Shown here one piece after another: positions 1 to 5,201 of a stretch of DNA of 5,201 nt (its first letter is position 1; each line of letters opens with the position of its first letter). The position numbers and the translations under genes are program-made. The notes beneath the pieces are model-generated. The model was given only the letters and a program-made list of their open reading frames with translations. It did no database searches and was not told the origin of the DNA. Location: positions 1 to 5,201 of the forward strand of contig USJP01000154.1 of assembly GCA_900555105.1 (NCBI GenBank). Direction: 5' to 3'. Source of the stretch: an uncultured Coriobacteriaceae bacterium (GTDB taxonomy: Bacteria; Actinomycetota; Coriobacteriia; Coriobacteriales; UMGS124).

Positions 1-1308
1 TCCAGCCAGGGCAACACCTGCGACTCCGTGCTCAAGGACGAGTCCGACCCGGCCGGCGTGGCCGCCGTGGCATCCCTCATCAACCAGGACTGCTCGCACC
101 GCTCGCGCCATGACCAGGTCATGCTGTGGGCCAACAACTCCGGCGAGGCCCTGAAGTGGCTGTGGGACCTCGGCGAGCAGGCCGGTGCCCAGATGGTCGA
201 CTCCACCGCCAAGTGGACGAGCGCCATCCAGAACATCGACGACTACGCCGTGAGCTACTTTGCCTTCGACTTCGGCCCCAAGCCCTACAACACGGGCAAC
301 GGCATGCAGGACATCTGTTCCTGGGCCGAGGGCCAGGGCCTCGAGGTCTTCTATGAGACGCCCGCCTGCCAGCTTGTTCAGGATGAGTCCGGTAACGTCA
401 CCGGCGTCATCGCCGAGAAGGCCGACGGCACGCACGTGCAGTTCAACGCCGCCAAGGGCGTCATCCTCGCCACGGGCGACTTCATGAACGACGACGACAT
501 GATGAGCTACTACGCCCCCGAGATGGCCAACATCTACCGCAAGCAGCACGGCCGCACCGGCGACGGCCACAAGATGGCCGTGTGGGCGGGCGCCAAGATG
601 GAGGATGTCTGCCCCACGCGCGTCCTGCATGACTTCGACGGCGGCCCCGGCGCCATGTGCGACATGCCCTTCCTCGCGGTGAAGGACGACGGCAACCGCT
701 TCTGCAACGAGAAGCGCTGCGAGATGGCCACGATGGCGAACTTCCTCAACGGCCCCGAGGACTGCGGCTACTACAACCAGATCTTCGACGCCGACTACAT
801 GACCACCTGCGCCGAGTGGCCCGGCAAGCTCTACGACGAGGAGGCCATCAAGGCCTACATGCCCGAGGAGGAGGGCGAAAAGGTCGGCGTGTACGAGGGC
901 CTCATCGCCACCTACAAGGCCGACACCATCGAGGAGCTCGCCGAGAAGCTCGGCGTGAACGCCGAGAACCTGGTTGCCACGGTCGAGCGCTACAACGAGC
1001 TGTGCGCCCAGGGTGCCGACGAGGACTTCGGCAAGGCCGCAAAGTGGCTGGTACCCGTGCAGAACCCGCCCTTCTACGGCATGCGTCGTCACATCGGCCT
1101 GTCGGCCATCATGCTCGGCGTGAACGTTGACGAGAACATGCAGGTCACCCGCGAGGACGGCTCCGTCATCGGCGGCCTGTTCGCCATCGGCAACATCGCC
1201 GGCAACTTCTATGGCTCGCCCGACTACCCCATGACCGTGCCCGGCCTGTCCCTGGGCCGCTGCCACACCCAGGGCTACGTCACCGGCAAGTACGTCGCCT
1301 CGCTGTAA
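1..1308 (+). CDS. FAD-dependent reductase of the fumarate/urocanate reductase superfamily, 3' part (start outside window)
   Basis: Frame 1 is open from the first base to the TAA at 1306-1308 (435 codons). The GTG at 28 is only an internal Val codon, so the gene starts upstream. The fragment covers the C-terminal part of an FAD_binding_2-type flavoprotein. Visible landmarks, in fragment numbering, are GVILATGDF (153-161), RTGDGHKMA (185-193), the GNRFCNE strand (231-237), and a C-terminal GLFAIGNIAGNFYG stretch (392-405) followed by PGLSLGR, which closes the FAD site. The missing N-terminus should hold the GxGxxG dinucleotide fold and possibly a Tat signal and FMN domain. By eye, the four substrate residues of classical soluble fumarate reductases are not conserved: HPT reads CPT (204-206), the acid Arg after NE reads Glu241, and the HHTMGG and HGxNRLGG motifs are absent. 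The substrate is therefore unlikely to be fumarate and is unknown. Codon use is very biased (I found only one GAA and two GCA codons), which suggests good expression. Family assignment is firm; substrate is not assignable. Confidence -1.
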   Translation, partial: SSQGNTCDSVLKDESDPAGVAAVASLINQDCSHRSRHDQVMLWANNSGEALKWLWDLGEQAGAQMVDSTAKWTSAIQNIDDYAVSYFAFDFGPKPYNTGNGMQDICSWAEGQGLEVFYETPACQLVQDESGNVTGVIAEKADGTHVQFNAAKGVILATGDFMNDDDMMSYYAPEMANIYRKQHGRTGDGHKMAVWAGAKMEDVCPTRVLHDFDGGPGAMCDMPFLAVKDDGNRFCNEKRCEMATMANFLNGPEDCGYYNQIFDADYMTTCAEWPGKLYDEEAIKAYMPEEEGEKVGVYEGLIATYKADTIEELAEKLGVNAENLVATVERYNELCAQGADEDFGKAAKWLVPVQNPPFYGMRRHIGLSAIMLGVNVDENMQVTREDGSVIGGLFAIGNIAGNFYGSPDYPMTVPGLSLGRCHTQGYVTGKYVASL

Positions 1309-1323
1309 GACACGCAGTTCAAC

Positions 1324-1367
1324 GCCCCGCATGCGAAACCGCTATTGGCTCGCATGCGGGGCTTTTT
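1324..1367 (+). terminator. Strong Rho-independent terminator after the first flavoprotein gene
   Basis: A perfect 13-bp GC-rich stem (1324-1336 GCCCCGCATGCGA pairing with 1350-1362 TCGCATGCGGGGC) encloses a 13-nt loop and is followed at once by five T (1363-1367). It begins 15 bp after the TAA stop at 1306-1308. This is the textbook intrinsic terminator layout, and it separates the upstream gene from the next transcription unit. Confidence 0.93.
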
Positions 1368-1620
1368 CATGCGCGGAGAAGGGTCAGCGACATTCCGGAT
1401 GCGGCGAACGGCCGGTTTTGCGGCCCTCTTTTCTCTGCTCTCATCATCCGCAAGGCTCGTCTTCAAAACCATTCGTGCAGAATGGACCAGATTGCCAAAC
1501 TCCGGAGGGTTGGCCGGGGGCTGGCACGCTACTCATGCAGATTCCCTCAGATGCAGTTGGACTCGACAGGCTGGGCGCCGCCAAACCAAAAATCGTTCAC
1601 GCCACAAAAAACACCCCCAT

Positions 1621-1665
1621 CTACCTGCTTAAAGTACAAAATGTACTCAGTTTTCCTTTTTTTGG
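1621..1665 (+). promoter_or_regulatory. AT-rich island, possible promoter region of the downstream gene
   Basis: This is the most AT-rich stretch of the window, ending in T4-CC-T7 (1651-1663), and it stands out against the GC-rich surroundings. It contains possible -10-like hexamers (for example around TTAAAG at 1629-1634 and TACAAA at 1635-1640) but no convincing -35 box at the right spacing. Its position, about 170-215 bp before the ATG at 1837, would give a long leader. The promoter assignment rests on composition and position only. Confidence 0.3.
1633..1647. promoter_or_regulatory. Perfect inverted repeat AGTACA-AAA-TGTACT, candidate operator
   Basis: Two 6-bp arms, AGTACA (1633-1638) and TGTACT (1642-1647), are exactly complementary around a 3-bp AAA centre. 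The site lies in the AT-rich island, where a promoter would be expected. Symmetric 15-bp sites of this kind usually bind dimeric regulators. Reductase genes of this family in Coriobacteriia are often accompanied by LuxR-type regulators, but none is visible here and I cannot assign the binding protein. A weak hairpin terminator (the repeat followed by a T tract) is an alternative reading, but the stem is short and AU-rich. Confidence 0.4.
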
Positions 1666-1689
1666 CGAGGCTCTTTGGCCGCAAGTTGA

Positions 1690-1704
1690 GTACCGTCTGG
1701 GTAC
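1690..1704. promoter_or_regulatory. Second GTAC inverted repeat GTACC-N5-GGTAC, candidate operator
   Basis: Arms GTACC (1690-1694) and GGTAC (1700-1704) are exactly complementary around GTCTG. The total length (15 bp) matches the repeat at 1633-1647, and both use GTAC as the half-site core. The centres are 57 bp apart. The arms are short, so chance is a real alternative; the pairing with the first repeat is what makes it worth listing. Confidence 0.25.
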
Positions 1705-1823
1705 CCAACGTGGCCCACTCGTCGACGCTGCCGCGGCTATGGTGGAAAACGTCAAAGGCGAGGCGCCAAGGGGCGTCGCGAGGAGACGCGGCGAGTAAGG
1801 CACCTTTCGCCAGGCCATCAATC

Positions 1824-1830
1824 AAGGGGG
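1824..1830 (+). promoter_or_regulatory. Ribosome binding site deciding the ATG at 1837
   Basis: The purine run AAGGGGG ends 6 nt before the ATG at 1837. This good Shine-Dalgarno spacing, together with the Tat signal peptide that starts right at this codon, fixes the start of the downstream reading frame. Confidence 0.85.
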
Positions 1831-1836
1831 TTCATC

Positions 1837-2715
1837 ATGCAGGCATGCACGCGTAGGTCTTTCGCCAAGGGCGCCGTCGTCGCAGGCGTCGCTGGTGTCA
1901 CAGCCGGTCTTGCAGGCGCCTGGCGCGCCCAGGCCGACGAGTGGGCCGGTTACACGCCAGGCACCTATACCGCGCAGGTCATGGGCCACAACGCGCCTTT
2001 TACCGTGACGTGCACGTTCACCCAGTATGCCCTGTCCGACATCGACTGCTCGGGCAACAACGAGACCATCGGCGTAGGCAAGTACGCGCTTGAGACGCTC
2101 GCCCATGAGGTCGTCAAGTCCCAGTCGCTCAACGTCGACGCCGTGTCGGGCGCCAGCATTTCGAGCCACGCGCTTCTCGGCGGCATCGAGGATTGCGCTG
2201 AGCAGGCAGGCGGCGCCGAGCAGCTCAAGGCCGTCGACGGTCCCGCCGATGTGGTCGAGGACTCCTACGACGCTGACGTCGCCGTGATCGGTGCCGGTGG
2301 CGCTGGCCTCGTCGCTGCCGTTGCCGCGGCTCAGACGGGTGCCAAGGTCATCGTGCTCGAGAAGATCGACATCAACGGCGGCTCCACCAACGTCTCCGAA
2401 GGCGCACTCAACGCCGTTGACCCGGAGCGCCAGGAGAAGCAGGGCATCGGGGACTCCGTGGCAACGCACTACGCCGCCACATGGGAGGGCGGCCACAAGA
2501 CGGGCACGCCCGAGCTCATCGGCTACCTTGTCCACAACGCGCTCGACTCCGTGCACTGGCTCGAGAAGCTGGGCGTTCGCTTCAAGGACACCATCGGTTC
2601 GGCCACCGGCTCGCTGGGCCAGCGCAGCCACTACCCCTACACGCCTTCCGGCAACACCTACATCCGCACGCTCGTTGAGCAGTGCTGCTCTGAAAACGGC
2701 CTTCCCGTGCTCTTT
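1837..2715 (+). pseudogene. 5' fragment of a Tat-exported, FMN-binding fumarate-reductase-like flavoprotein (truncated at the junction)
   Basis: The start shows a Tat signal: T-R-R-S-F-A-K at residues 5-11, a hydrophobic Ala/Gly/Val stretch (13-28), and a likely AQA/DEW cleavage site after residue 33. An FMN_bind domain follows (about 38-120) with D101-A-V-S104-G-A-S107, which fits the Dxx(S/T)GA(T/S) motif for covalent FMN attachment by the ApbE transferase; Ser107 would carry the FMN. The FAD domain then begins: VAVIGAGGAG (148-157, GxGGAG), the acidic end of the second strand VLEK (E175), and GGST (181-184). Such proteins act outside the membrane, taking electrons through FMN and FAD to reduce an organic acceptor. 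About 293 residues are present of a family length near 550-650; the substrate-binding and C-terminal FAD parts are missing, so the substrate cannot be predicted. The last reductase-like residues are GLPVLF (288-293), which match GLEVFY (residues 109-114) in the upstream paralogue fragment. Confidence 0.85.
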
Positions 2716-5201
2716 TGGCGCGAGGTGCCCGTCGACGCACACGACCTGGGCGCAACGGCACAGGCCTGCCAGCCGCGCATCTGGCAGGCTTTTATGGTGC
2801 GACCCGGTACGGTCGAGCGCGGCATAGAGTTCGAACGGGCCCTTTATATCGCACGCCGCTCCATTGAGAAGCGCGCCCAGGGCATGGGCATGCCGCAAAA
2901 GGACGTCTTCTACGTCTGCTCCATGAGCGCTCGCGTCATCGTGTACAAGGGCATGCTGCTTGCCAGCCAGCTCAGGACGTTTTACCTGGACCTTTCCGAC
3001 GCCACGGTCGAGACGGCCATCGCCTTGGTCCACTCGCGCTACTCCACGAACACCACGCCCTCCTGGGAACGCGCGCACCCTCAACGCTACATCGTGCACA
3101 ACGGCGAAATCAACACGCTGCGCGGCAACGTCAACTGGATCCGCGCCCGTGAGGCCGACCTGTACTCCCCCATCATTCTTCGCCTTGACCGGGTGCTTCC
3201 CATCATCGACCGCGAGGGTTCCGACTCGGCAATCCTGGACAACGTGGCGGAGTTCCTGTACATGAACGGGCGCAGCCTGCCGCGTGCCATGAGCATGCTC
3301 GTGCCGGAGCCGTGGGACAATAACGACTCGCTCAGCGCCCGGCGCCATGACTTCGACTCCTACCAGTCGTGCCTCATGGAGCCGTGGGACGGCCCGGCCG
3401 CAATCGCATTCACCGACGGTGTGCGCATGGGCGCCGTGCTCGACCGCAACGGCCTGCGCCCCGCTCGCTACACGCTCACGCGCGACGACCGCCTGATCCT
3501 GGCCTCCGAGACGGGCGTGCTCGACATTCCGCCGCAAAACGTGCTGCTCAAGGGCGGCCTCATGCCTGGGCAGATGCTTCTTGTGGACCCGGCGCAGGGG
3601 CGCGTCGTGTGGGACGACGAGATCAAAGAGGACATGGCCTCGCAGCGTCCCTGGCACGAGTGGATTCAGAAGAACATGATTCGCGCGGCAAGCCTTCCGC
3701 TGCCCGAGGGGTATGACGCCGAAGGTGCAGGCCAGGAGTTCCCCGAACTCGAGGTTCCCGCAGGTGAGACGCTTGCCAGCATCTCGAACCGCTACGGGGT
3801 GTGCTACGAGGACGTCGTGTCGCAGATCGCCCCCATGGCGAGCAACGCCCACGAGCCCCTCGTCTCCATGGGCGTCGACTCGCCGCTTGCCGTGCTCTCC
3901 GAGCAGCCCCGCAAGCTCTACAGCTACTTCAAGCAGCTGTTTGCCCAGGTCACCAACCCTCCCATCGACGCCCTGCGCGAGAAGATCGTAACCTCGACCA
4001 TCTCCTATCTCGGCAACCACGGCAACGCGCTCGAAGACACCAGCGCCAACTGCCGCCGCATCCGCCTGGAAGCCCCCATCATCGACCGAGAGATGTTCGA
4101 ACGCATCTGCTCCATCAGGAAGACGGGGTTCAAGGTCGCAAAGCTGCGCTGCGCCTACCCGCGCGCCCATGGCGAACAGGGACTCCGCGAGGCACTCGAC
4201 ACCCTTGCCGAGCAGGCGTTTGAAGCTGTGGAGGCAGGCTGCAACATACTGGTGCTCTCCGACAGGGTCGTGCCCGGCGAAGTGCCGGTGCCGAGCCTTC
4301 TGGCCTTGGGCCGCGTGCATCACCATCTCATCCGCAAGGGCGTGCGCACCCGCACCGACCTGGTGGTTGAGACGGGCGACGCCGTGAGCACGCATGACTT
4401 TGCCATGCTTGTGGGCTACTCGGCAAGCGCCGTGTACCCCTACCTCGCCCATGCCCAGGTGCGCGATGCCGTGCGCAAGGGTCTCGTCGCCCTGCCTGAA
4501 AACAAGGCAATCGCCAACTTTGACAAGGCAGTGACGGCAGGCATCGTGTCCATCATGTCGAAGATGGGCATCTCCACCATCCAAGGCTACCATTCCGCGC
4601 AGATCTTCGAGGCGGTCGGCATCGCCGAGGACGTCGTGAACGACTGCTTCACGGGCACGGTCAGCCGCATTGCAGGCCTGAGCTTTGACGAGATTGCACG
4701 CGAGGCAAACGAAAAGTACGACCGCGCCCTGGCCATTGCAGGCAGCGCCGTGCCCAACCAGCTCCCCGACTCGGGCGAGACGGCCTGGAGGCCGGGCAAG
4801 GAAGACCACCTCATCGACCCCACGACCATCTTTGCGCTGCAAACGGCCACCCGCACGGGCTCGCAGGAGGCCTGGGACGCCTACAGCTCCATCGTCAACC
4901 GCCCCGGACGCGCCGTCGTGCTGCGCAACCTGCTCGACTTTGACACGCGCACCTGCACGCCCGTGCCCCTTGACGAGGTCGAATCGGCCAGCGAGATCGT
5001 AAAACGCTTCAAGACGGGTGCCATGAGCTACGGTTCCATCTCCAAGGAGGCCCACGAGGCGCTCGCCATTGCCATGAACCGCCTGCACGGCTTCTCCAAC
5101 ACAGGCGAAGGCGGCGAGGACATCGTGCGCGAGGTGCCGCTGGCCAACGGCGACACGGCGCTTTCGGCCATCAAGCAGGTGGCCTCGGGCAGGTTTGGCG
5201 T
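1837..5201 (+). CDS. Chimeric reading frame: Tat/FMN/FAD reductase N-terminus fused in frame to glutamate synthase large subunit (3' end outside window)
   Basis: I read every codon from the ATG at 1837 to 5201 and found no stop, so this is one open frame of 1121 codons continuing past the window. Residues 1-293 are a complete N-terminal portion of an exported reductase: Tat signal, FMN_bind domain and the start of an FAD domain. Residues 294-1121 are unmistakable glutamate synthase large subunit: the rest of the class II glutaminase domain, the central domain and the beginning of the FMN synthase domain. The switch occurs at about residues 286-294 with no linker. No family known to me has this arrangement. 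The reductase lacks its substrate half and the glutaminase lacks its catalytic Cys. A deletion fusing two same-strand genes, or a misassembled contig, explains it better than a functional bifunctional enzyme. The two halves are described separately below. Confidence 0.9.
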   Translation, partial: MQACTRRSFAKGAVVAGVAGVTAGLAGAWRAQADEWAGYTPGTYTAQVMGHNAPFTVTCTFTQYALSDIDCSGNNETIGVGKYALETLAHEVVKSQSLNVDAVSGASISSHALLGGIEDCAEQAGGAEQLKAVDGPADVVEDSYDADVAVIGAGGAGLVAAVAAAQTGAKVIVLEKIDINGGSTNVSEGALNAVDPERQEKQGIGDSVATHYAATWEGGHKTGTPELIGYLVHNALDSVHWLEKLGVRFKDTIGSATGSLGQRSHYPYTPSGNTYIRTLVEQCCSENGLPVLFWREVPVDAHDLGATAQACQPRIWQAFMVRPGTVERGIEFERALYIARRSIEKRAQGMGMPQKDVFYVCSMSARVIVYKGMLLASQLRTFYLDLSDATVETAIALVHSRYSTNTTPSWERAHPQRYIVHNGEINTLRGNVNWIRAREADLYSPIILRLDRVLPIIDREGSDSAILDNVAEFLYMNGRSLPRAMSMLVPEPWDNNDSLSARRHDFDSYQSCLMEPWDGPAAIAFTDGVRMGAVLDRNGLRPARYTLTRDDRLILASETGVLDIPPQNVLLKGGLMPGQMLLVDPAQGRVVWDDEIKEDMASQRPWHEWIQKNMIRAASLPLPEGYDAEGAGQEFPELEVPAGETLASISNRYGVCYEDVVSQIAPMASNAHEPLVSMGVDSPLAVLSEQPRKLYSYFKQLFAQVTNPPIDALREKIVTSTISYLGNHGNALEDTSANCRRIRLEAPIIDREMFERICSIRKTGFKVAKLRCAYPRAHGEQGLREALDTLAEQAFEAVEAGCNILVLSDRVVPGEVPVPSLLALGRVHHHLIRKGVRTRTDLVVETGDAVSTHDFAMLVGYSASAVYPYLAHAQVRDAVRKGLVALPENKAIANFDKAVTAGIVSIMSKMGISTIQGYHSAQIFEAVGIAEDVVNDCFTGTVSRIAGLSFDEIAREANEKYDRALAIAGSAVPNQLPDSGETAWRPGKEDHLIDPTTIFALQTATRTGSQEAWDAYSSIVNRPGRAVVLRNLLDFDTRTCTPVPLDEVESASEIVKRFKTGAMSYGSISKEAHEALAIAMNRLHGFSNTGEGGEDIVREVPLANGDTALSAIKQVASGRFG
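2692..2718 (+). other. Fusion junction between reductase and glutamate synthase coding sequence
   Basis: The codons for E-N-G-L-P-V-L-F-W lie here (residues 286-294). Upstream of it everything matches the reductase family; downstream everything matches GltB. G-L-x-V-x fits both families: the reductase paralogue has GLEVFY, and GltB has a conserved VLGWR[DE]VP. Phe293 suits the reductase and replaces the usual GltB Gly, whereas Trp294 suits GltB, so the most likely breakpoint is between about 2710 and 2716. The frame is maintained. No insertion sequence, att-like repeat or long homology is visible at the junction. Confidence 0.8.
2716..5201 (+). pseudogene. gltB: Glutamate synthase large subunit lacking its N-terminal ~104 residues (both ends incomplete here)
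   Basis: GltB converts glutamine and 2-oxoglutarate to two glutamates. An N-terminal Cys nucleophile releases ammonia, which is channelled to an FMN/3Fe-4S synthase domain fed with electrons by GltD. In fusion numbering the sequence enters at W294-R-E-V-P-V, which aligns with GWRDVP near residue 105 of mature GltB. It keeps VHSRYSTNT (398-406), HNGEIN (421-426, oxyanion Asn422/Gly423) and GSDS (461-464, Asp463). It continues through LDRNGLRPARY, the central-domain FAQVTNPPID and MSKMGIST, and into the FMN synthase domain with AMSYGSIS and SNTGEGGED (1087-1095), ending at ASGRFGV. The Asn422-Asp463 spacing of 41 matches the known active-site spacing. The N-terminal Cys1 and the first ~104 residues are absent. 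The FMN/3Fe-4S core, the Cys cluster and the GXGXG domain would follow outside the window. Family identity is certain; a working glutaminase is not possible as read. Confidence 0.93.

Larger units (their letters stand above)
1368..1836. other. Long intergenic region between two reductase genes, no convincing gene
   Basis: About 470 bp remain between the terminator and the next start codon. Short open frames exist on both strands, but none has a plausible start with a ribosome binding site or a recognisable protein; the longest + strand one starts inside the terminator stem. Visible structure includes a weak 5-bp GC hairpin with a T-rich tail (1410-1425, then CTCTTTTC), an imperfect palindrome at 1494-1514 (GCCAA and TTGGC arms around CTCCGGAG), ATGCAG repeated at 1535 and 1551, an AT-rich island near 1621-1665, two GTAC inverted repeats, and small GC hairpins close to the downstream gene (1757-1767 and 1773-1789). 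The length is consistent with a regulated promoter plus a long 5' leader for the gene at 1837. No tRNA, recognised riboswitch or CRISPR pattern was seen. Confidence 0.7.

Noticed and set aside
28..30. GTG at 28 as start of the first gene
   Set aside because: The frame is open to the window edge with family-like sequence before it, and the FAD fold N-terminus is missing, so the true start is upstream.
1410..1435. Possible second terminator (GGCCG, loop, CGGCC, then CTCTTTTC)
   Set aside because: The stem is only 5 bp and the T tract is broken; a much stronger terminator lies 50 bp upstream, so this needs no separate call.
1331..1798. 155-codon open frame on the + strand in the intergenic region
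   Set aside because: It starts inside the terminator stem, has no ribosome binding site, has a composition unlike the neighbouring proteins and resembles no family I know.
1547..1825. Minus-strand open frame of 92 codons in the intergenic region
   Set aside because: No start signal, no recognisable protein, and it crosses the AT-rich island and repeats that look regulatory.
1822..5088. Very long open frame on the minus strand (1088 codons)
   Set aside because: It is the antisense shadow of the + strand frame. The GC-biased third positions of the real gene remove stops from the opposite strand. Its predicted protein is rich in His, Ala, Val, Gly and Arg with no recognisable domain, whereas the + strand reads as clear reductase and GltB motifs throughout.
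1837..5201. A new natural bifunctional system coupling exported flavin reduction to glutamate synthesis
   Set aside because: Both catalytic centres are cut at the junction, the two enzymes belong to different compartments, and there is no linker or complete domain boundary. Deletion or misassembly is the simpler explanation.

Overview
The window is GC-rich (well over 60% by eye), with a strong preference for C or G at third codon positions. It carries at least one Tat-exported, FMN/FAD-containing reductase of the fumarate reductase/urocanate reductase superfamily, next to a second member of that superfamily. Many such paralogues, short TRRSF-type Tat signals and this codon bias are characteristic of anaerobic gut Actinobacteria of the class Coriobacteriia (Eggerthellaceae: Eggerthella, Slackia, Gordonibacter, Adlercreutzia and relatives). 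The lineage is inferred from style and gene content, not from a marker gene.

Layout, all genes on the + strand. (1) Positions 1-1308 hold the 3' three quarters of a flavoprotein reductase gene whose start lies outside the window. It ends at a strong intrinsic terminator (1324-1367). (2) Positions 1309-1836 are a 528-bp intergenic region with no convincing gene. It holds an AT-rich island around 1621-1665 and two 15-bp inverted repeats built on GTAC half-sites (1633-1647 and 1690-1704), and it ends in a good ribosome binding site. (3) From the ATG at 1837 a single uninterrupted reading frame runs off the end of the window at 5201 (1121 codons so far). Its first ~293 codons are a Tat signal, a covalent-FMN domain and the N-terminal FAD-binding part of a second reductase. 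From about codon 294 it becomes, in frame and without a linker, the glutamate synthase large subunit (GltB) from about residue 105 of the mature protein onward.

The fusion is the main finding. The reductase has lost its C-terminal, substrate-binding half. The glutamate synthase has lost its N-terminal ~104 residues, including the catalytic cysteine of the glutaminase domain. The junction falls where the two families happen to look alike (a G-L-x-V-x stretch). This fits either a real deletion between two same-strand genes or a chimeric assembly; the sequence alone cannot decide, and neither reading gives an evidently functional enzyme. I do not claim a new designed multidomain enzyme.

Functionally, the upstream flavoprotein and the 5' part of the fusion would normally be reductases that dispose of electrons onto organic acceptors, probably at the cell surface for the Tat-exported one. 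GltB normally makes glutamate from glutamine and 2-oxoglutarate in the cytoplasm. There is no pathway link between the two activities, which supports treating the junction as a rearrangement or artefact.
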